NCBI GenBank assembly: GCA_964036665.1
Contig: OZ038533.1
Span: 19,340,575-19,404,574, forward strand
Length of the DNA: 64,000 nt
Direction: 5' to 3'
From: Gordius sp. MW1
Taxonomy: Eukaryota > Nematomorpha > Gordioida > Gordea > Gordiidae
Positions 1 to 35,991 of the stretch are shown piece after piece; positions within the stretch are counted from its first letter, which is position 1, and every line of letters begins with the position of its first letter. Position numbers and translations under genes: made by a program. The notes under the pieces were generated by a model. The model ran no database searches, was not told the DNA's origin, and saw only the letters and a program-made list of their open reading frames with translations.

Positions 1-1287
1 GTTGAAAGTGTGGAATTATTTGAGGCAAGAGCGGGCAAGACTGACAGAAGAGCACTGGGAAAAATTTAAACAAAATGTTATGGCAGATTTTGAGCGGTCG
101 TTAGAGAGGTCCATGATGAAATGGGAAAAAGAAAAACAATCCAGAGAAAACGCAGGTTAACTTTTACTTTTTATCCCATTATTTAAATGACTTTAAAAGT
201 TACATGGTAATTATAATTTTTTTGTTAGAACATAGTTTGAAATTTTTAAAAACCCTAAAACTTAATGAAAAAGCGAATAGTGAGAAGATAGCGTGTTCAA
301 TATAATTGTAAATCGTCTGCTTTAAACTTAAGTTAATAACCTTTGTATACTACCAGAGATCTATTGTTAACTCTAAAATAAAAGGTGAGGGAGGGAGGGT
401 AGGATAGGAATAAACATGGGTGTAGCCAGCATTTCAATGGGGGGCAATGATGATTTAGGGAGGGGCAAAATGAACATTTTATGAAATGTTAGCCATAACT
501 TTAATAGATTTTAACATTTTGTTGGATTTTAAGGAGGGCAGCCGCCCCTTTGTGCCCTCCCCCTTGGCTACGCCCATGGGAATAAATTTAAACTGAGCGT
601 TTTTATTCTATTCAAGAGAAGGAAAAGTTTGAGGGGCTGGAGGATAAGAGAAAAGAAGAATGGGAGGAAGCTAAGACCCGAGCGATAGCAGATTGGGAAA
701 TGCGAAAACGTGAAGCGCTGGAAGAAAGTGGAAAAGATAGGGCTGATGCTTTGGAGAGAGAAGCATTAAATGATTGGGCTCGGCTAAAGGCTAACATACT
801 AAAGAGTTGGCAAGAGGAAATGAGTGCAGTTTTTAAGGATTTCGAGCAGAAGAAGGAGTTGGCACTAGAACATTTTAAACAAGATTTTCCAGATGCCATA
901 GCGCTTGAGAAGGAGTACAGGAAACAGCAAAGGGGTGGTGGTCAAATGGATCCAGAGAGTTTAGATAATATCAAAATGGCCGCCACCAAACCAAATCCTA
1001 ATAACGCGGAGTTGTATAAAAATATCGTTCCACCCAGTATGCTAAATGCTAGCTCTAAGAGGAACTCCGCTAAAGCGGCTTTCAACGAAGCCAAAAACGA
1101 TCCAAAAAATATGGATGACATTAGCAACGACAAGAATCAAGCTAATAGCTCTTTCAACGCACACAGCGCTTTGCAAAAGCGTTCAATCAAGACCGCAGAG
1201 CCTACTGACGTTGGTTTACAAGCTTTAGATTATGATAGAAATGTCACTAAATTGGATACTGAATTTTCATCGGTCAGCTCATCGTAA
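1..1287 (+). CDS. Coiled-coil protein, 3' two exons (5' partial)
   Basis: Two exons are visible: 1-155 (reading from base 2) and 617-1287, stop TAA at 1285-1287. The donor is CAG|GTTAAC and the acceptor TTCAAG|AG; the split codon gives Glu and keeps the frame. The first part is a highly charged helical region rich in Glu, Lys and Arg with Trp recurring about every 10-20 residues (WNYL, HWEKF, KWEKE, EWEEA, DWEMR, DWARL, SWQEEM), which looks like a long coiled coil. After about residue 150 it becomes Ser/Asn/Lys-rich and disordered. A polyadenylation signal AATAAA lies at 1466-1471. The gene converges tail to tail with the kinase gene ending at 2121. I do not recognise the family; the N-terminus is outside the window. 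Confidence 0.75.
156..616 (+). other. Intron of the coiled-coil gene
   Basis: The 461-bp intron starts GTTAAC and ends TTCAAG. It carries one family-E hAT-like MITE (415-578). Confidence 0.7.
415..578. mobile_element. hAT-like MITE, family E (CATGGGCGTAGCC ends)
   Basis: A 164-bp near-palindrome beginning CATGGGTGTAGCCAGC and ending GGCTACGCCCATG. It is flanked by an exact 8-bp duplication GGAATAAA (407-414 and 579-586). The interior has the family signature: a G-rich tract, CAATGATGATTTAGGGAGGGGC, then a C-rich tract before the right end. CA/TG termini plus an 8-bp duplication suggest the hAT superfamily. Confidence 0.85.
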
Positions 1288-2120
1288 AATTTAATAATTG
1301 ACTTAAGTTTTTTTAATGCTAAAAAATTATTTTTATTCGCAAATATTAAAGTTAGAACTAAACGCTATGATTTTTGATTGTAATTCATCACTAACATTTT
1401 ATTTAATTTTGTTTTCACGATTCCAAAATGAGCCATATCTGTATAATTTTTAAGCATAGTGAAATAATAAAGATTTTTATATCTGATTGAATATATTTAT
1501 TTGATTTTAAAAATTAAAGTAAGACAATAAACTAAATAAAGGAACGTCGTCATCGGCCATATTAAAGGGTGCAGCCAAATTTTAAATTAGGACGGAACAA
1601 AAATTTTTTAATGATTTGCGGAGAAGAAATCGGATAATTTTATTTAAACACTAAATTGTTTTTCGACTTTTTCTTCCTTGTACTGAAGCCCATGCTCCAC
1701 TTTTCAACATTAAATTTACTTTCTGCTCTTGTTATTAATAATATATGTTATCATGTTCAACCAATAATTGTTAAACATTATTCTAAACATTTAACAAACT
1801 TTTATAAAAATTTTCGAGTGTCGCTCATATATTACAAGATCAATTAGGGTCAATATTAGTCAACTTCTACTAAGATAACTATCTAATTTCTAAGTTTCCC
1901 AAAAAATATCAAAATAAAGCATTTTAGTCTATTAAAAACATAAGAAGCTTACATATTTATATTTCAAATCTATAAAACATCATAATATATATTAATATAT
2001 ATATTTAAGTGAGAGATAATTTGCTACAAACCATGGGATGATAAGCGATTTTCATCATAAATTAAATTATAACTTTATTTATATAATCCTTTTATCGATG
2101 TTTGTTTGACTTAGTTGCTT
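1288..2120. other. Convergent 3' intergenic spacer
   Basis: AT-rich spacer between two convergent genes. AATAAA on + at 1466-1471 serves the coiled-coil gene; TTTATT at 2074-2079 (AATAAA on the minus strand, 42 nt past the stop) serves the kinase gene. Nothing else is recognised. Confidence 0.5.
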
Positions 2121-26612
<24,492 letters not shown>

Positions 26613-28960
26613 CTAGTGAACCCGTTCACTTGCTCGCGATCACAATTCGTGCTGATGAAAGGGACCCGATAAAAATCTTTGCTCCGATTTACATGTGTGG
26701 GAAGGATAATGAATGGTGTAACAACAAGTGTATGGTAAATAATTTTTGGAATCCGCGATGCGTTGATAAATAATAAATATAATTTTCACTGACTTCCCCA
26801 ACGACGACCTGGCAAGCTATTAATTTATTGATTTTCCTTTTCACACACACTACCGTACCTCAGTTGAGTCCAGGACGGGTGGGTGGTGTAAATTCATTTT
26901 ATGTCTGTTGTAATGATCACAATTTACACAGGACACTTTTATCAAAAAATGTGCATTTCTGTACCCATCCTCCCTGTTTTTCTTTGGATGAGAGTTAATG
27001 ATGCCTAAGCCTCCTCAATTACGGATGCAACAATAGTTAGTTAGTGTGGGGTTGGGGGGGAGGGAGAGGTATTATTATGATTTAAGGAAATCAATAGTTT
27101 TAAAGGATTTATTGGTAATAATCAAAAAAGAAAAATATATCGAAAGAATGGTAAAATGTTAGGGTTGACCACATGTGTGAGGCGAAATATATTAAAAATC
27201 AGCGGGAAGTATTTAAAAAAGTCAAGGGATCCAAAATGGCAATTGAAGACCTCCGTAAAAAAATCAATAAATATTATACATGTCTGTGAGAGGGCATAGT
27301 ATTTTTTGTTTTGTTTTCCCCCATTTCAATACTGATCAATATTCTCAACTGTCCATCCTAGCGACTTCGTGTTGGTTGCACCAAAGTATTGATCTTGCTA
27401 TATCATCATAGCTATGGTCAATATTGGTAAAAAAATATTAATTTGTCTTTAAGGATAAATTATAAATGTAATGAAAAGGTCAAAACGCAAGTTATATCGA
27501 AAGCGTTATATGAATCCAATAAGTTGAAAAATCAAATTCAATCTATATTTTGTTGGGAAATGTGGTTCCTATTATAGATTTAAAGCTTTTAATGGTTGTT
27601 TTTTCCCATAGGCTATCAAATAAAAACGATATTTTTTATTAAATCTCCCTTTTTTAAGTCTCTTCCAAATTTAAAACATTTTTCACCTTAAATTATCGCT
27701 TGATCATGACATTTATCGGTCGTCTCGGTCGGCCCAGGGCTAGGCTGAAATCAGACAAAAAACTTAAATCCGGAATTGGGTCCGACCTAATGGAAAAGTT
27801 TATTGCCAGGATCGAGTCGCTAAAACAAACCCTAGCTGAAATTTTTTTTAAAAATAATATTTATATCTGGTTTACATGTAACATTATATCGCTTAAATCC
27901 TTCTCCGCTTCTCCATGTCTATATAATATAGTTTTTCAATTTTAATATAATTTAATTACAATATGAAAAGCAATGTAGAGCCAGTATCAAGTCGGATTAA
28001 AGATAATTAATTTATTTGGACACACGTAGGGTTTGGACAAAGCTGAAATAAATAAGGACTCATATGCTAACTCGAGCTAATGAAAAGTATAAGCAGATTT
28101 AAGCTTTTAAAACTGATGCAATTTAGGTAGATATTCATAACAAAACATTTAGAGCATTTTAAAACAAAATAAGCTCAGCTTTTTTGTTAACCTAAAGTAA
28201 GGTAATAAAAAGTTCATTTTAGAAGCAAAACGTGTTTTAAACATGCAATCTATTTGAATTAAAAGCTTGAGGGATGGTAATTATTATCTATATGAAAGTG
28301 AAAAAAATACTTATGACGACGTATAGTTCTGATTTGACCATAATCGACCATTTAAATCATTTGAAATTATTAATTTGAGCAAAACCTGTAATTTAAATTA
28401 ATAAAATTAGCCAAAACTAAAAAAAAACTATTTTAAATATTTGTGACTTTGATTTTATTAGTAGGAAGGCACTATAAATAATCAACACTATTATATAACT
28501 CAGTTCAGATAAAATTCAAGTTTCTCATATTCAATCTTGATAAATTATATAATTATTTTTAATCATAAAATACTTTAAGAAAAGTTTAAGAAGCCATGAA
28601 AATATAATGACCAATACATAATCACATGTATTTTGAAACTTATCTTCACATTATATGTATCTATAAAATTACTAACTTTGCACGGAAAACATTATTTTAT
28701 CTTTATAAAATTAAAATATCTGTATATTAGGACACTGCTATGTATTTGGGAATGTTAATAATCACAAATATATTAATACAAACATGAGCTCACTATAACG
28801 GCCTGGTTAATATTAAACATTTCGCCTGCATATGTATACCATAATCAAGGTCTTCAAACGTTATGAATATTCATAGCTTAATGTTACATTGAAATAAAAT
28901 TGAGAAAAATCTAATCTCTATGATAATACCATAGGCCTTAATTATAATAAATAAATTTAT
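26613..28960. other. Upstream region of BRSK, no further gene seen
   Basis: AT-rich sequence 5' of the kinase gene. It must hold the promoter and 5' UTR, but no convincing TATA box, CpG-rich block or exon could be assigned. No repeat family recognised elsewhere in the window was identified. Confidence 0.4.
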
Positions 28961-28997
28961 GCTGTGTTTGTGTATATAAATTTCAAGATTTCAATGT

Positions 28998-29205
28998 GCA
29001 ACAGACCGTTTTGGAAGGTCGGCCCGCCCGAACCCGTTTTGAAAACTTTCACGCCCGTCCGAGCCTGTTCGCAATTTTTCTGTACTCATCAAGTCCGCCC
29101 ATACTTGTTTAGGAAAATTTTAAGCCGGCCCGAGCCCGCTCGTATTTTATTCAATGCACTTTAAGCCCCCACCCCCCTATTGAGATCGGCACGGGCCCGG
29201 TCTAT
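28998..29205. mobile_element. Family-D hAT relic
   Basis: A cluster of GGCCCGCCCGAACCCG-type motifs starting near CAGACCGTTTTGG and ending CACGGGCCCGGTCTA. No clear duplication. Confidence 0.5.
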
Positions 29206-29904
29206 AAAAAATCGAATTTATGCGATATTTATTGCTATTTTAGTGTTGTTTTAAATAAGGTATCCCGATTAAATCGATAGTTCTTGGCGTTGACTATATT
29301 CCACACCATGATCCATAAGTTAAATTAATTTCTTAACAACTCCATACATCGTGATTTTTCAACATTACATTTTAAATTGTACAAAAATGGAGTTGCAAAA
29401 AGGATTTTTTCATAGGTTATCATTTATACCATGTAGCGCACGCAGTTTTATCTATGTGTGATTTTTATTTCTGAAAACTGGGGAAAGTCAATTAATAGGC
29501 AATAACTACCAAAATACGAATTTACTTAGTAAGCAATTCATACATAAATTTTATATTGTATAAAAAATATCTCAAACTATTACTAATTAGTTTTAAATCG
29601 AGAAGCTAAATATTTAAAGATGTAGGCATATACTTAAAAATAAAATGTGTTCAAATCCACAAGGATGTGTTTTTAATTATATACATAAATTGACAATTGA
29701 GCAGATTGTTTAACGTGAATATAGCACAAATACCAAATTAATGAAAGTGACAGGTAAGATTGTTCTTAATAAGTGCATTGATTGATCAAGGTCATCTAAT
29801 TATATATCAAAAAAATTTTGTTTTGAATACAAAGAATTCATATTTAAGACAATTTCGAAAAATTCTCTAAAAGCTTCTTAGTGATCAGTTTAAATATAAT
29901 ATAG

Positions 29905-30095
29905 AATCTAGGACCGTTTACAAAATTATAAGCCCGTTCGAGCCTGTTATCAAACTTGTTTGACCCGCCCGGGCCCCTTATTAAACATGTTTGGCCAGCC
30001 CGAACCCGGGCCCGTTCTAATATTTTTTAAAGCCCGTCAGTGGGTCGGACTTTTAGGCGCGTCCGCGGGCCGAGCCTACCCGAGCAGACTATCCT
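29905..30095. mobile_element. Family-D hAT relic
   Basis: A dense run of GCCCGTTCGAGCC / GGCCCGTTCT motifs in AT-rich DNA, followed by GTCCGCGGGCCGAGCC. Ends are degraded. Confidence 0.5.
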
Positions 30096-30512
30096 CTTTC
30101 AAATCTAAGGCAGGTTTAATTTTTAAACATGTATAACACAAAGCTCCAACCCCTGCTAACTCAGGCCTTGGAGCTTCAGAATTTGAATGTAACACCCGTG
30201 ACCATTCAACCTCAAAGAGACCGAAGGATTGGGATTCTGAACAAGTATCGCAATCCCTTGATTATTTTTTATCGAGCAGAGGTGAAAGCCAGTTGTAGAA
30301 CCTTAGGCCACTCTCTTCTGATGGTTCCGGTCAGAGTGGCTTGAAACCTATCTGAGCAGACTTTTAGGAATGGCGCTTGACGACTTTGAGCTTTCATATT
30401 CCCTAACTTTAAGGGAATTTGTTACACTTAAGGTTTTTTTGTTGGAATTGTTTTACCCTAGTAGATGAATATCCCAGGCACCCTCTACATTGCCTTGCAA
30501 ACAAATTCCACT

Positions 30513-30775
30513 CCTCTTATCATTTGGTCCAACAGCCGTGGGGTTTGTTTCAATGAGGTTCTTCCATCTAGACCGGGTGAGTGCCATGTCTTGCCTAATC
30601 TCTTTTGTTTTCATAACTTTATCGACTTGCCCTTTTCATGTGACACGAGGTCGTCCTCTTCCTCTCTTCCACGGTATCTTCATGTCCAGTACATTGTCAT
30701 TCGTCTCCCTTCTAAGCATATGGCCATACCACCTTGGCCGATTTTCGCTAATCATGTCCGCCATAGGTTAAATAT
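30513..30775 (-). mobile_element. RTE 3'-end fragment inserted in REL element
   Basis: The minus strand encodes RWYGHMLRRE, then DMKIPWKRGRGRPRVTWKGQ and TRSRWKNLIETNP, the conserved RTE C-terminal tail. It is equivalent to the end of the element at 41199-44225 (LRWYGHILRRDTDD, KGRG). It interrupts the REL sequence right after its zinc-finger segment, a 5'-truncated insertion. Confidence 0.75.
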
Positions 30776-31178
30776 TCATACTATTGATTAAATTATAAAT
30801 TTAATTAAATCGCTTTACTAATCATATCATATTTATAATGTAAAGATTTGCAAATTTATATGTTGCTGTGTTGTTGCATTAACCTTCAATGCAAATATGC
30901 ATGATGCCTCCTAAAGGCCATAACATCTTTAAGCAACCTCATTGTCAATGGGAACGTACCTCATGAAATAATACCTATTTTGTTTGGCGCCAAATTGATA
31001 GCGATTAAGAAGCCAGACAATTCCCTAAGACCTATCGCTATTGGGGGAGTATTTAGGAGGATTGTTTCTAAATAATATGTAATAAAATCAAACCCACCAA
31101 CCTAAGTCCACATCAATTTGGTTTTGGAATAAAGGGAGGCTTAGGCTAGCCCTCGAAGCTATACCATCGGATCATTGC

Positions 31179-31493
31179 ATGGTCAAACTAGACTTTGCCA
31201 ACGCTTTTAATTGCATTCGTAGAAATGTCCTTATTGAAAATTTTCTCCAGAATTTTCCAGAGTTTCATAACTACATCTTATTAAGTTATGACTCAACATT
31301 CTTTTTAAAATTTGGGGATTTTAAAATAAATTCATCTGAAGGTATCCAACAAGGAGACCCATTGGGTCCGCCATTATTTTGCTCAGGTATCCAAAGTTTA
31401 GTGGAAAAAATATCGCACGAATGCGACCTAACACTAAATATTTGGTACTTGGACGATGCCACCCTTTGTGGTCATCCTCGCGAAGTTTTTTAA
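31179..31493 (+). pseudogene. Reverse transcriptase fragment of REL element
   Basis: Contains MVKLDFANAFNCIRRN (RT catalytic Asp motif), GIQQGDPLGPPLFC and NIWYLDDATLCG (YLDD catalytic box), then a stop. Fragments either side are frameshifted. Sister of the intact RT at 52726-54234. Confidence 0.9.
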
Positions 31494-31679
31494 GCCATCA
31501 AAATTATAAAGGATTTCGAACCAATTTTAAAACTAAAACTAAACGAGACCAAATGTGAGATCTTTCAACCCCCTGACTACTCATTATATCCCCACATTAC
31601 CCCTTTTTTAGCAATCGAGAAAAACGCTATGTGCCATCTTTGATCGCCTATAGGCGGTCGAGTTGGACTCGCAACTTAT

Positions 31680-32897
31680 TTGGAGAAAAATCTCTCTATT
31701 TTTAACTCAAAATTAGATCTCTTAAAGTGTTTGCCTTCACACCACGCTTTTTATATAATGAAAAACTATTTTAATATTTTAAAAATTCAGCACTTTTTTC
31801 GCTCCTCAAGTGCTTTTTTACACTCGGGAATTTTAAAACTCTTCGAACAGAATATTAAATCTATTTTAGAATCTATTTTAAATATAAAATTCAATACTCA
31901 TAGCTGGTTACAAGCTTCCCTATCAACCAAATCGGGTGGTTTAGGGATTCGCTCACCTGCCGCAATATCTCTAGTCTCGTTTATTTCATCTTACAAATCC
32001 GTACAAGATATCATTTTTAAGTTGTATCCGGTTAAAGAAGACCGGCTTTTACCCATTGCTTTAGCTATTTGGGAAAACAATATTAATTCCGGAACACCTT
32101 TGCCACAAACCTCACGACAAAGAGATTGGGATGCCGGACTTGTGTTGCGCTCCGTTGATTATCTAATTTCGAGTAGCGATGCAAGTCAGTGTTCTAATTT
32201 AAGGTCGTTTTTGTTTGATGGCTCAGGTCACGAATGGCTAGAGGTCTACCCAAGCTGTCTCACCGGGATGATGCTGGAGGACTCGGAATCGTACTCCATA
32301 GCTCTCAGGCTAGGGGTTAGATTTTCGAAGCCATTTATTTGCCGAAATTGCAGCATACTCGTAGACGAACAAGCCAGGCATCCCTTACACTGCCTGGCAA
32401 ACAAATTCAAATATGTTAGACACAATAAGGCCAATGCCTTAATTCAAAGTGCTCTGAAGAGAGCAAAGATCCCATCCATCTTGGAGCCATCGCACCCCTC
32501 CTTGGAGGGACGTATGCGTCCTGATGGATCTTCTTTAGTCCCATGGAGCAATGGTCTTCACCTTAAATGGGACTTCACATGTATAGATATATTTGCCCCC
32601 TCTAACTACAACAATGATTCTTTAACTGTCGCAGAGGGGCGGAAAACAAATAAGTACAAAGCCTTATTATCCTCAAACATTTTTATTCCATTGGTTGCTT
32701 CGTGTTCAGGCACCTTTGGCAAACAAGCCTTAGCTTTTTTTAAAGAGGTAGGAAGACGTTCTCCCCCGTCTAAACATTTGGTATTCTTTTTACTTAAACA
32801 AAGACTTGGTATTCTTATAGCCAAGTACAATTTTAAATCGTTCGCGGATTCTTGGCCAATTTTGGAAGATCCCCTCGATGATAATATATCAGAATAG
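31680..32897 (+). CDS. REL element C-terminal region with restriction-like endonuclease
   Basis: 405-residue open frame: the RT thumb region, a CCHC knuckle (CRNCSILVDEQARHPLHC) and the endonuclease signature RMRPDGSSLVPWSNGLHLKW followed by DFTCID. The order CCHC then PD...W(D) is that of R2/NeSL-type REL retroelements. The RT portion upstream is broken, so this copy cannot be autonomous. Confidence 0.88.
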   Translation: MEKNLSIFNSKLDLLKCLPSHHAFYIMKNYFNILKIQHFFRSSSAFLHSGILKLFEQNIKSILESILNIKFNTHSWLQASLSTKSGGLGIRSPAAISLVSFISSYKSVQDIIFKLYPVKEDRLLPIALAIWENNINSGTPLPQTSRQRDWDAGLVLRSVDYLISSSDASQCSNLRSFLFDGSGHEWLEVYPSCLTGMMLEDSESYSIALRLGVRFSKPFICRNCSILVDEQARHPLHCLANKFKYVRHNKANALIQSALKRAKIPSILEPSHPSLEGRMRPDGSSLVPWSNGLHLKWDFTCIDIFAPSNYNNDSLTVAEGRKTNKYKALLSSNIFIPLVASCSGTFGKQALAFFKEVGRRSPPSKHLVFFLLKQRLGILIAKYNFKSFADSWPILEDPLDDNISE

Positions 32898-33193
32898 TGT
32901 ATTATTTTATTTGACGCATTTTGTCTTTTATTTTTCATGTATTTATATTATATTACTGTCAACGGATTTTTAACAAATAAACTTTTTAATAAAAAAAAAA
33001 TACGCATGGATTTAACAAGGATTTGAATTAGAACAAAAGTTTAGAAATAGATTAGAGATGTCCAAAATGATACCCATAATTTTGTTAAATATTAAAAATT
33101 TAGGAATTAGAATTGGCCTTTGACTAGGATATGCTCATAGAATTTTAAAATGTATTAGTCTTTTTAGGATGGATCTAATTTAATTAAAATTGC

Positions 33194-34341
33194 TAGTGAT
33201 GCGGAAAAACCGAGAAAAATCTCGGTCTCGTCTCGTCTCGTCTCGAAAAACCGAGACGAGACGAGACGAGAATTTGAAAAATGGAGTCGAGATCGAGACG
33301 AGAATTTTGATGTCGAGACGAGACGATACGAGATTTTCTCGGCGAGATCTCGACTTTTTATTGATCGTTAGATTTTAGTAAATTATTGTGTATTTTAATT
33401 TACATTTAAGGTATTAAGTGTAAATCAATATGTATGGAATATATTTAATATTAAAAAAATTCACAAGTGTAGTAAATATTATATATTTTTGCAAAAAAAA
33501 TAAAATTTGGCAATCATTTACCTAAGTATGGTTGATTTTTGTCATACATTTAAATACGTACTCTTTAATTTAAAGTTTAAAACCTTATGTTCTTAATTCT
33601 ATAAAAATGCTGCTTTTATTGTTGTTTTACAACGTTTTAATTTCTGCAACTAGTTATCAATTCTATAAATAATAATAACATCATTAAATGTCACTCGCAT
33701 AAACATGCAATAAACACTATGGGCTATAACTGATGATGGTTATATTAATGGACTTAAACGTTTGCCTTAAATATGTTAAGGTCTACTTTGAATCATTAGC
33801 AAAGGTTAATAAAGGGTCTCATTTTGCTCACTTATGCAACTATATCAACTATAAGCGAACTTATAATTTTCGAAGTCCATTTATAGTTGACAGACACAGT
33901 GAATTTGATGCAAATATTATAATTTGCTAGAACAATAAAATTTAATCTTTTATATTTCAAATTTATTTATAGTTTTTTTAGTCTGCACTTTTTATAGAAA
34001 ATGTTATCTTTATGAGTTAATTCATATCTTTATATTGTCAATGAGATGTCGTGTCCCGCTAAATCTTTAAAAAGTTTGTGTATTAAAGTTTTTCCAAAAA
34101 TATAAAATTTGCCATTTGGATTTTTGAACACTTATTTATATTTTTAATAAAATAGGAGAAATTTTTATTCCGTATATATTTTTTTTTAAAAGTCGAGACG
34201 AGACGAGAATTCTCGTCGAGACGAGACGAGACCGAGATTTTTCTAGACCGAGACGAGACGAGATCGAGATTTTCCTAATCGCTCCCGAGACGAGACGAGA
34301 TTTTGTATTCGAGACCGAGACGAGACGAGATCGAAACACTA
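33194..34341. mobile_element. hAT-like element, family C (GAGACGAGAC arrays), 1.15 kb
   Basis: Ends TAGTGATGCGGAAAAACC and GAGATCGAAACACTA, exact 8-bp duplication AAAATTGC (33186-33193, 34342-34349). Both ends carry about 150 bp made almost only of CGAGACGAGA / TCTCGTCTCG motifs, mostly inverted relative to each other. The 0.8-kb interior is AT-rich with no recognisable transposase. Confidence 0.88.
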
Positions 34342-34349
34342 AAAATTGC

Positions 34350-35990
34350 ATTAGAGTGATTTTTCGCGGGTGTTTATGGATTGAACTATTCTCTAAAATA
34401 CATTAATCTTTTCTGGCTAATATCGTATTATAATCCTACAAGTTATGAATTGTGTATACTCATATTCATTAAAATGTCATCATAACCTAAATTTGGACAA
34501 ATATTATTAACCGATTAAGGCTTTGTTAGGTATGACTAAATTATTACTAGTGAGTAAATATTAATTTTGATGGGACATAAAAATTGAAAATTTAAAAAAA
34601 TGTGGCACAAAGATCTATAGAGTCGAACTTTAATAATAGTTGGACAAAAGGTCGACCAAAAAAATCCAGCCGTTTTTACAAATAAATTTAGGTAGAAATA
34701 AAATCATTAATGGGGAAAACAATTTTAACTAAAAAATTTATTTAAAATACTCAATTTATGCGCATATAGATTTAGGAATTGATTTAGAATTACTATTGCA
34801 GGGCACACTGGCTGCACAATTAATTATTAATATTAAGTTGACACAATTCATTAAAATTTAATCTATTAATCTCGTAATTTCTGAGTTTTAAAGCCTACCT
34901 TTAATATTATTACTGTTTTACAGAAATATAATGTATCCTAAATGTTTCAAATGTAAACATAGAGGGTTGTACGATAATTATATTATGTTCCTTATAACCC
35001 TACATAAAAAGGTAAAAAAGGGTTAGGACTGTAAACTTAACGTTTTCGAAAATCAAAGAGCAAAATTTTTTAATAATAGGTTAATATCTATATAATTTTT
35101 ATACAGCTTTAGACAGACTAGGTCAAATTGGAAAAATATATTTTAGTCTGGTTTTCGAACCTCTACTTAAAAATCCACCTTGACTTTTATTAGCTCACCT
35201 GCTGGGGCAAAAAAAGGTCTTGCTGATAATTTCATTCATAAACATGTTCTGTAGATTTAAGTCCCAAAACAATCTATAAAATAAACTACTTTTTTAGCTA
35301 GTAGACGTTTATTCCAAATAATTGTATATGATACATCTTAAATTGTAATTGATAAATGAGAAGGCATAATGTCATGGATTGAAATTGTATGTAATTTTAC
35401 AATTTCCATGGTGATTTTTTGCTATAAAATAATTTCGAGGTCGCGTGTTATTTGTTTTAGGAATTGGCTACCCTTGGGACCTAAATTACCCAGGGTCGTG
35501 GTCACTACTGAGACCAAAATGAAATTGTTAAGATATTTGTATTTTCCACTTTTCTTCTGTCCGTAGAAGAGATGAGGTGGGGAGAGCATAATTTGGCAAA
35601 TAAGTTAACCGTAGTGAACAAGCGTTAGGCTGCGAGCCCAAGGAATGATTGTTAGGCAGTCGGGTCTTTTACCGTCAGTCTTTAGGCTTAATAGGCCATC
35701 TAAAAAGCCAATTTTTAAGTGGCTATTTGCTTTTTATATGCTTGGCACTCCAATAAAAAGCCAAAATATGAGGGCATATTGTTTAAAGTGTAAATACAGA
35801 TTCGAACATTTAGCGTTTAAATTTAACTCCGCGAGATTCAAAAGTAATTGTTTATTTAATAAGAATAGGCAATGTCATATTAATAAATAGCGATTTTTCT
35901 CGTTTAAATCAAATTATTCATAAAATGAATTTATATAATGGGTTCAGACTTTTTTTAAAATAACATCTATATCAATTATTATTTTTTGAT
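34350..35990. other. Spacer between hAT element and GT31 gene
   Basis: AT-rich. A family-A MITE right-end fragment at about 34625-34682 (GGTCGACC, AGCCGTTTTTACAA). No gene or control element recognised. Confidence 0.4.
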
Positions 35991-35991
35991 A

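Larger units (their letters stand above)
30129..32992 (+). mobile_element. REL-type non-LTR retrotransposon copies, degenerate, with inserted RTE tail
   Basis: An older and a younger piece of the family seen intact at 51.4-54.4 kb. 30129-30345 encodes a decayed PKDWDSEQ...SDGSG stretch and 30462-30512 the zinc motif VDEYPRHPLHCLANKFH; an RTE 3' fragment follows on the other strand. From about 30925 comes a second copy with decayed RT (LFGAKLIAIKKPDNS, RPIAIGGVFRRI), then better-preserved RT and C-terminal segments, and an A-rich tail ending near 32999. The 3' half is open; the 5' half has many frame breaks. Confidence 0.85.

Noticed and set aside
27700-27945. 81-codon plus-strand ORF near BRSK
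   Set aside because: No recognised family, no splice or poly(A) context; probably chance.
30465-30791. Plus-strand ORFs of 93 and 108 codons
   Set aside because: They are antisense to the RTE C-terminal fragment, which is clearly coding on the minus strand.
33190-34351. Arg/Ser-rich ORFs at both ends of the region
   Set aside because: They are translations of the GAGACGAGAC subterminal arrays of the family-C element.
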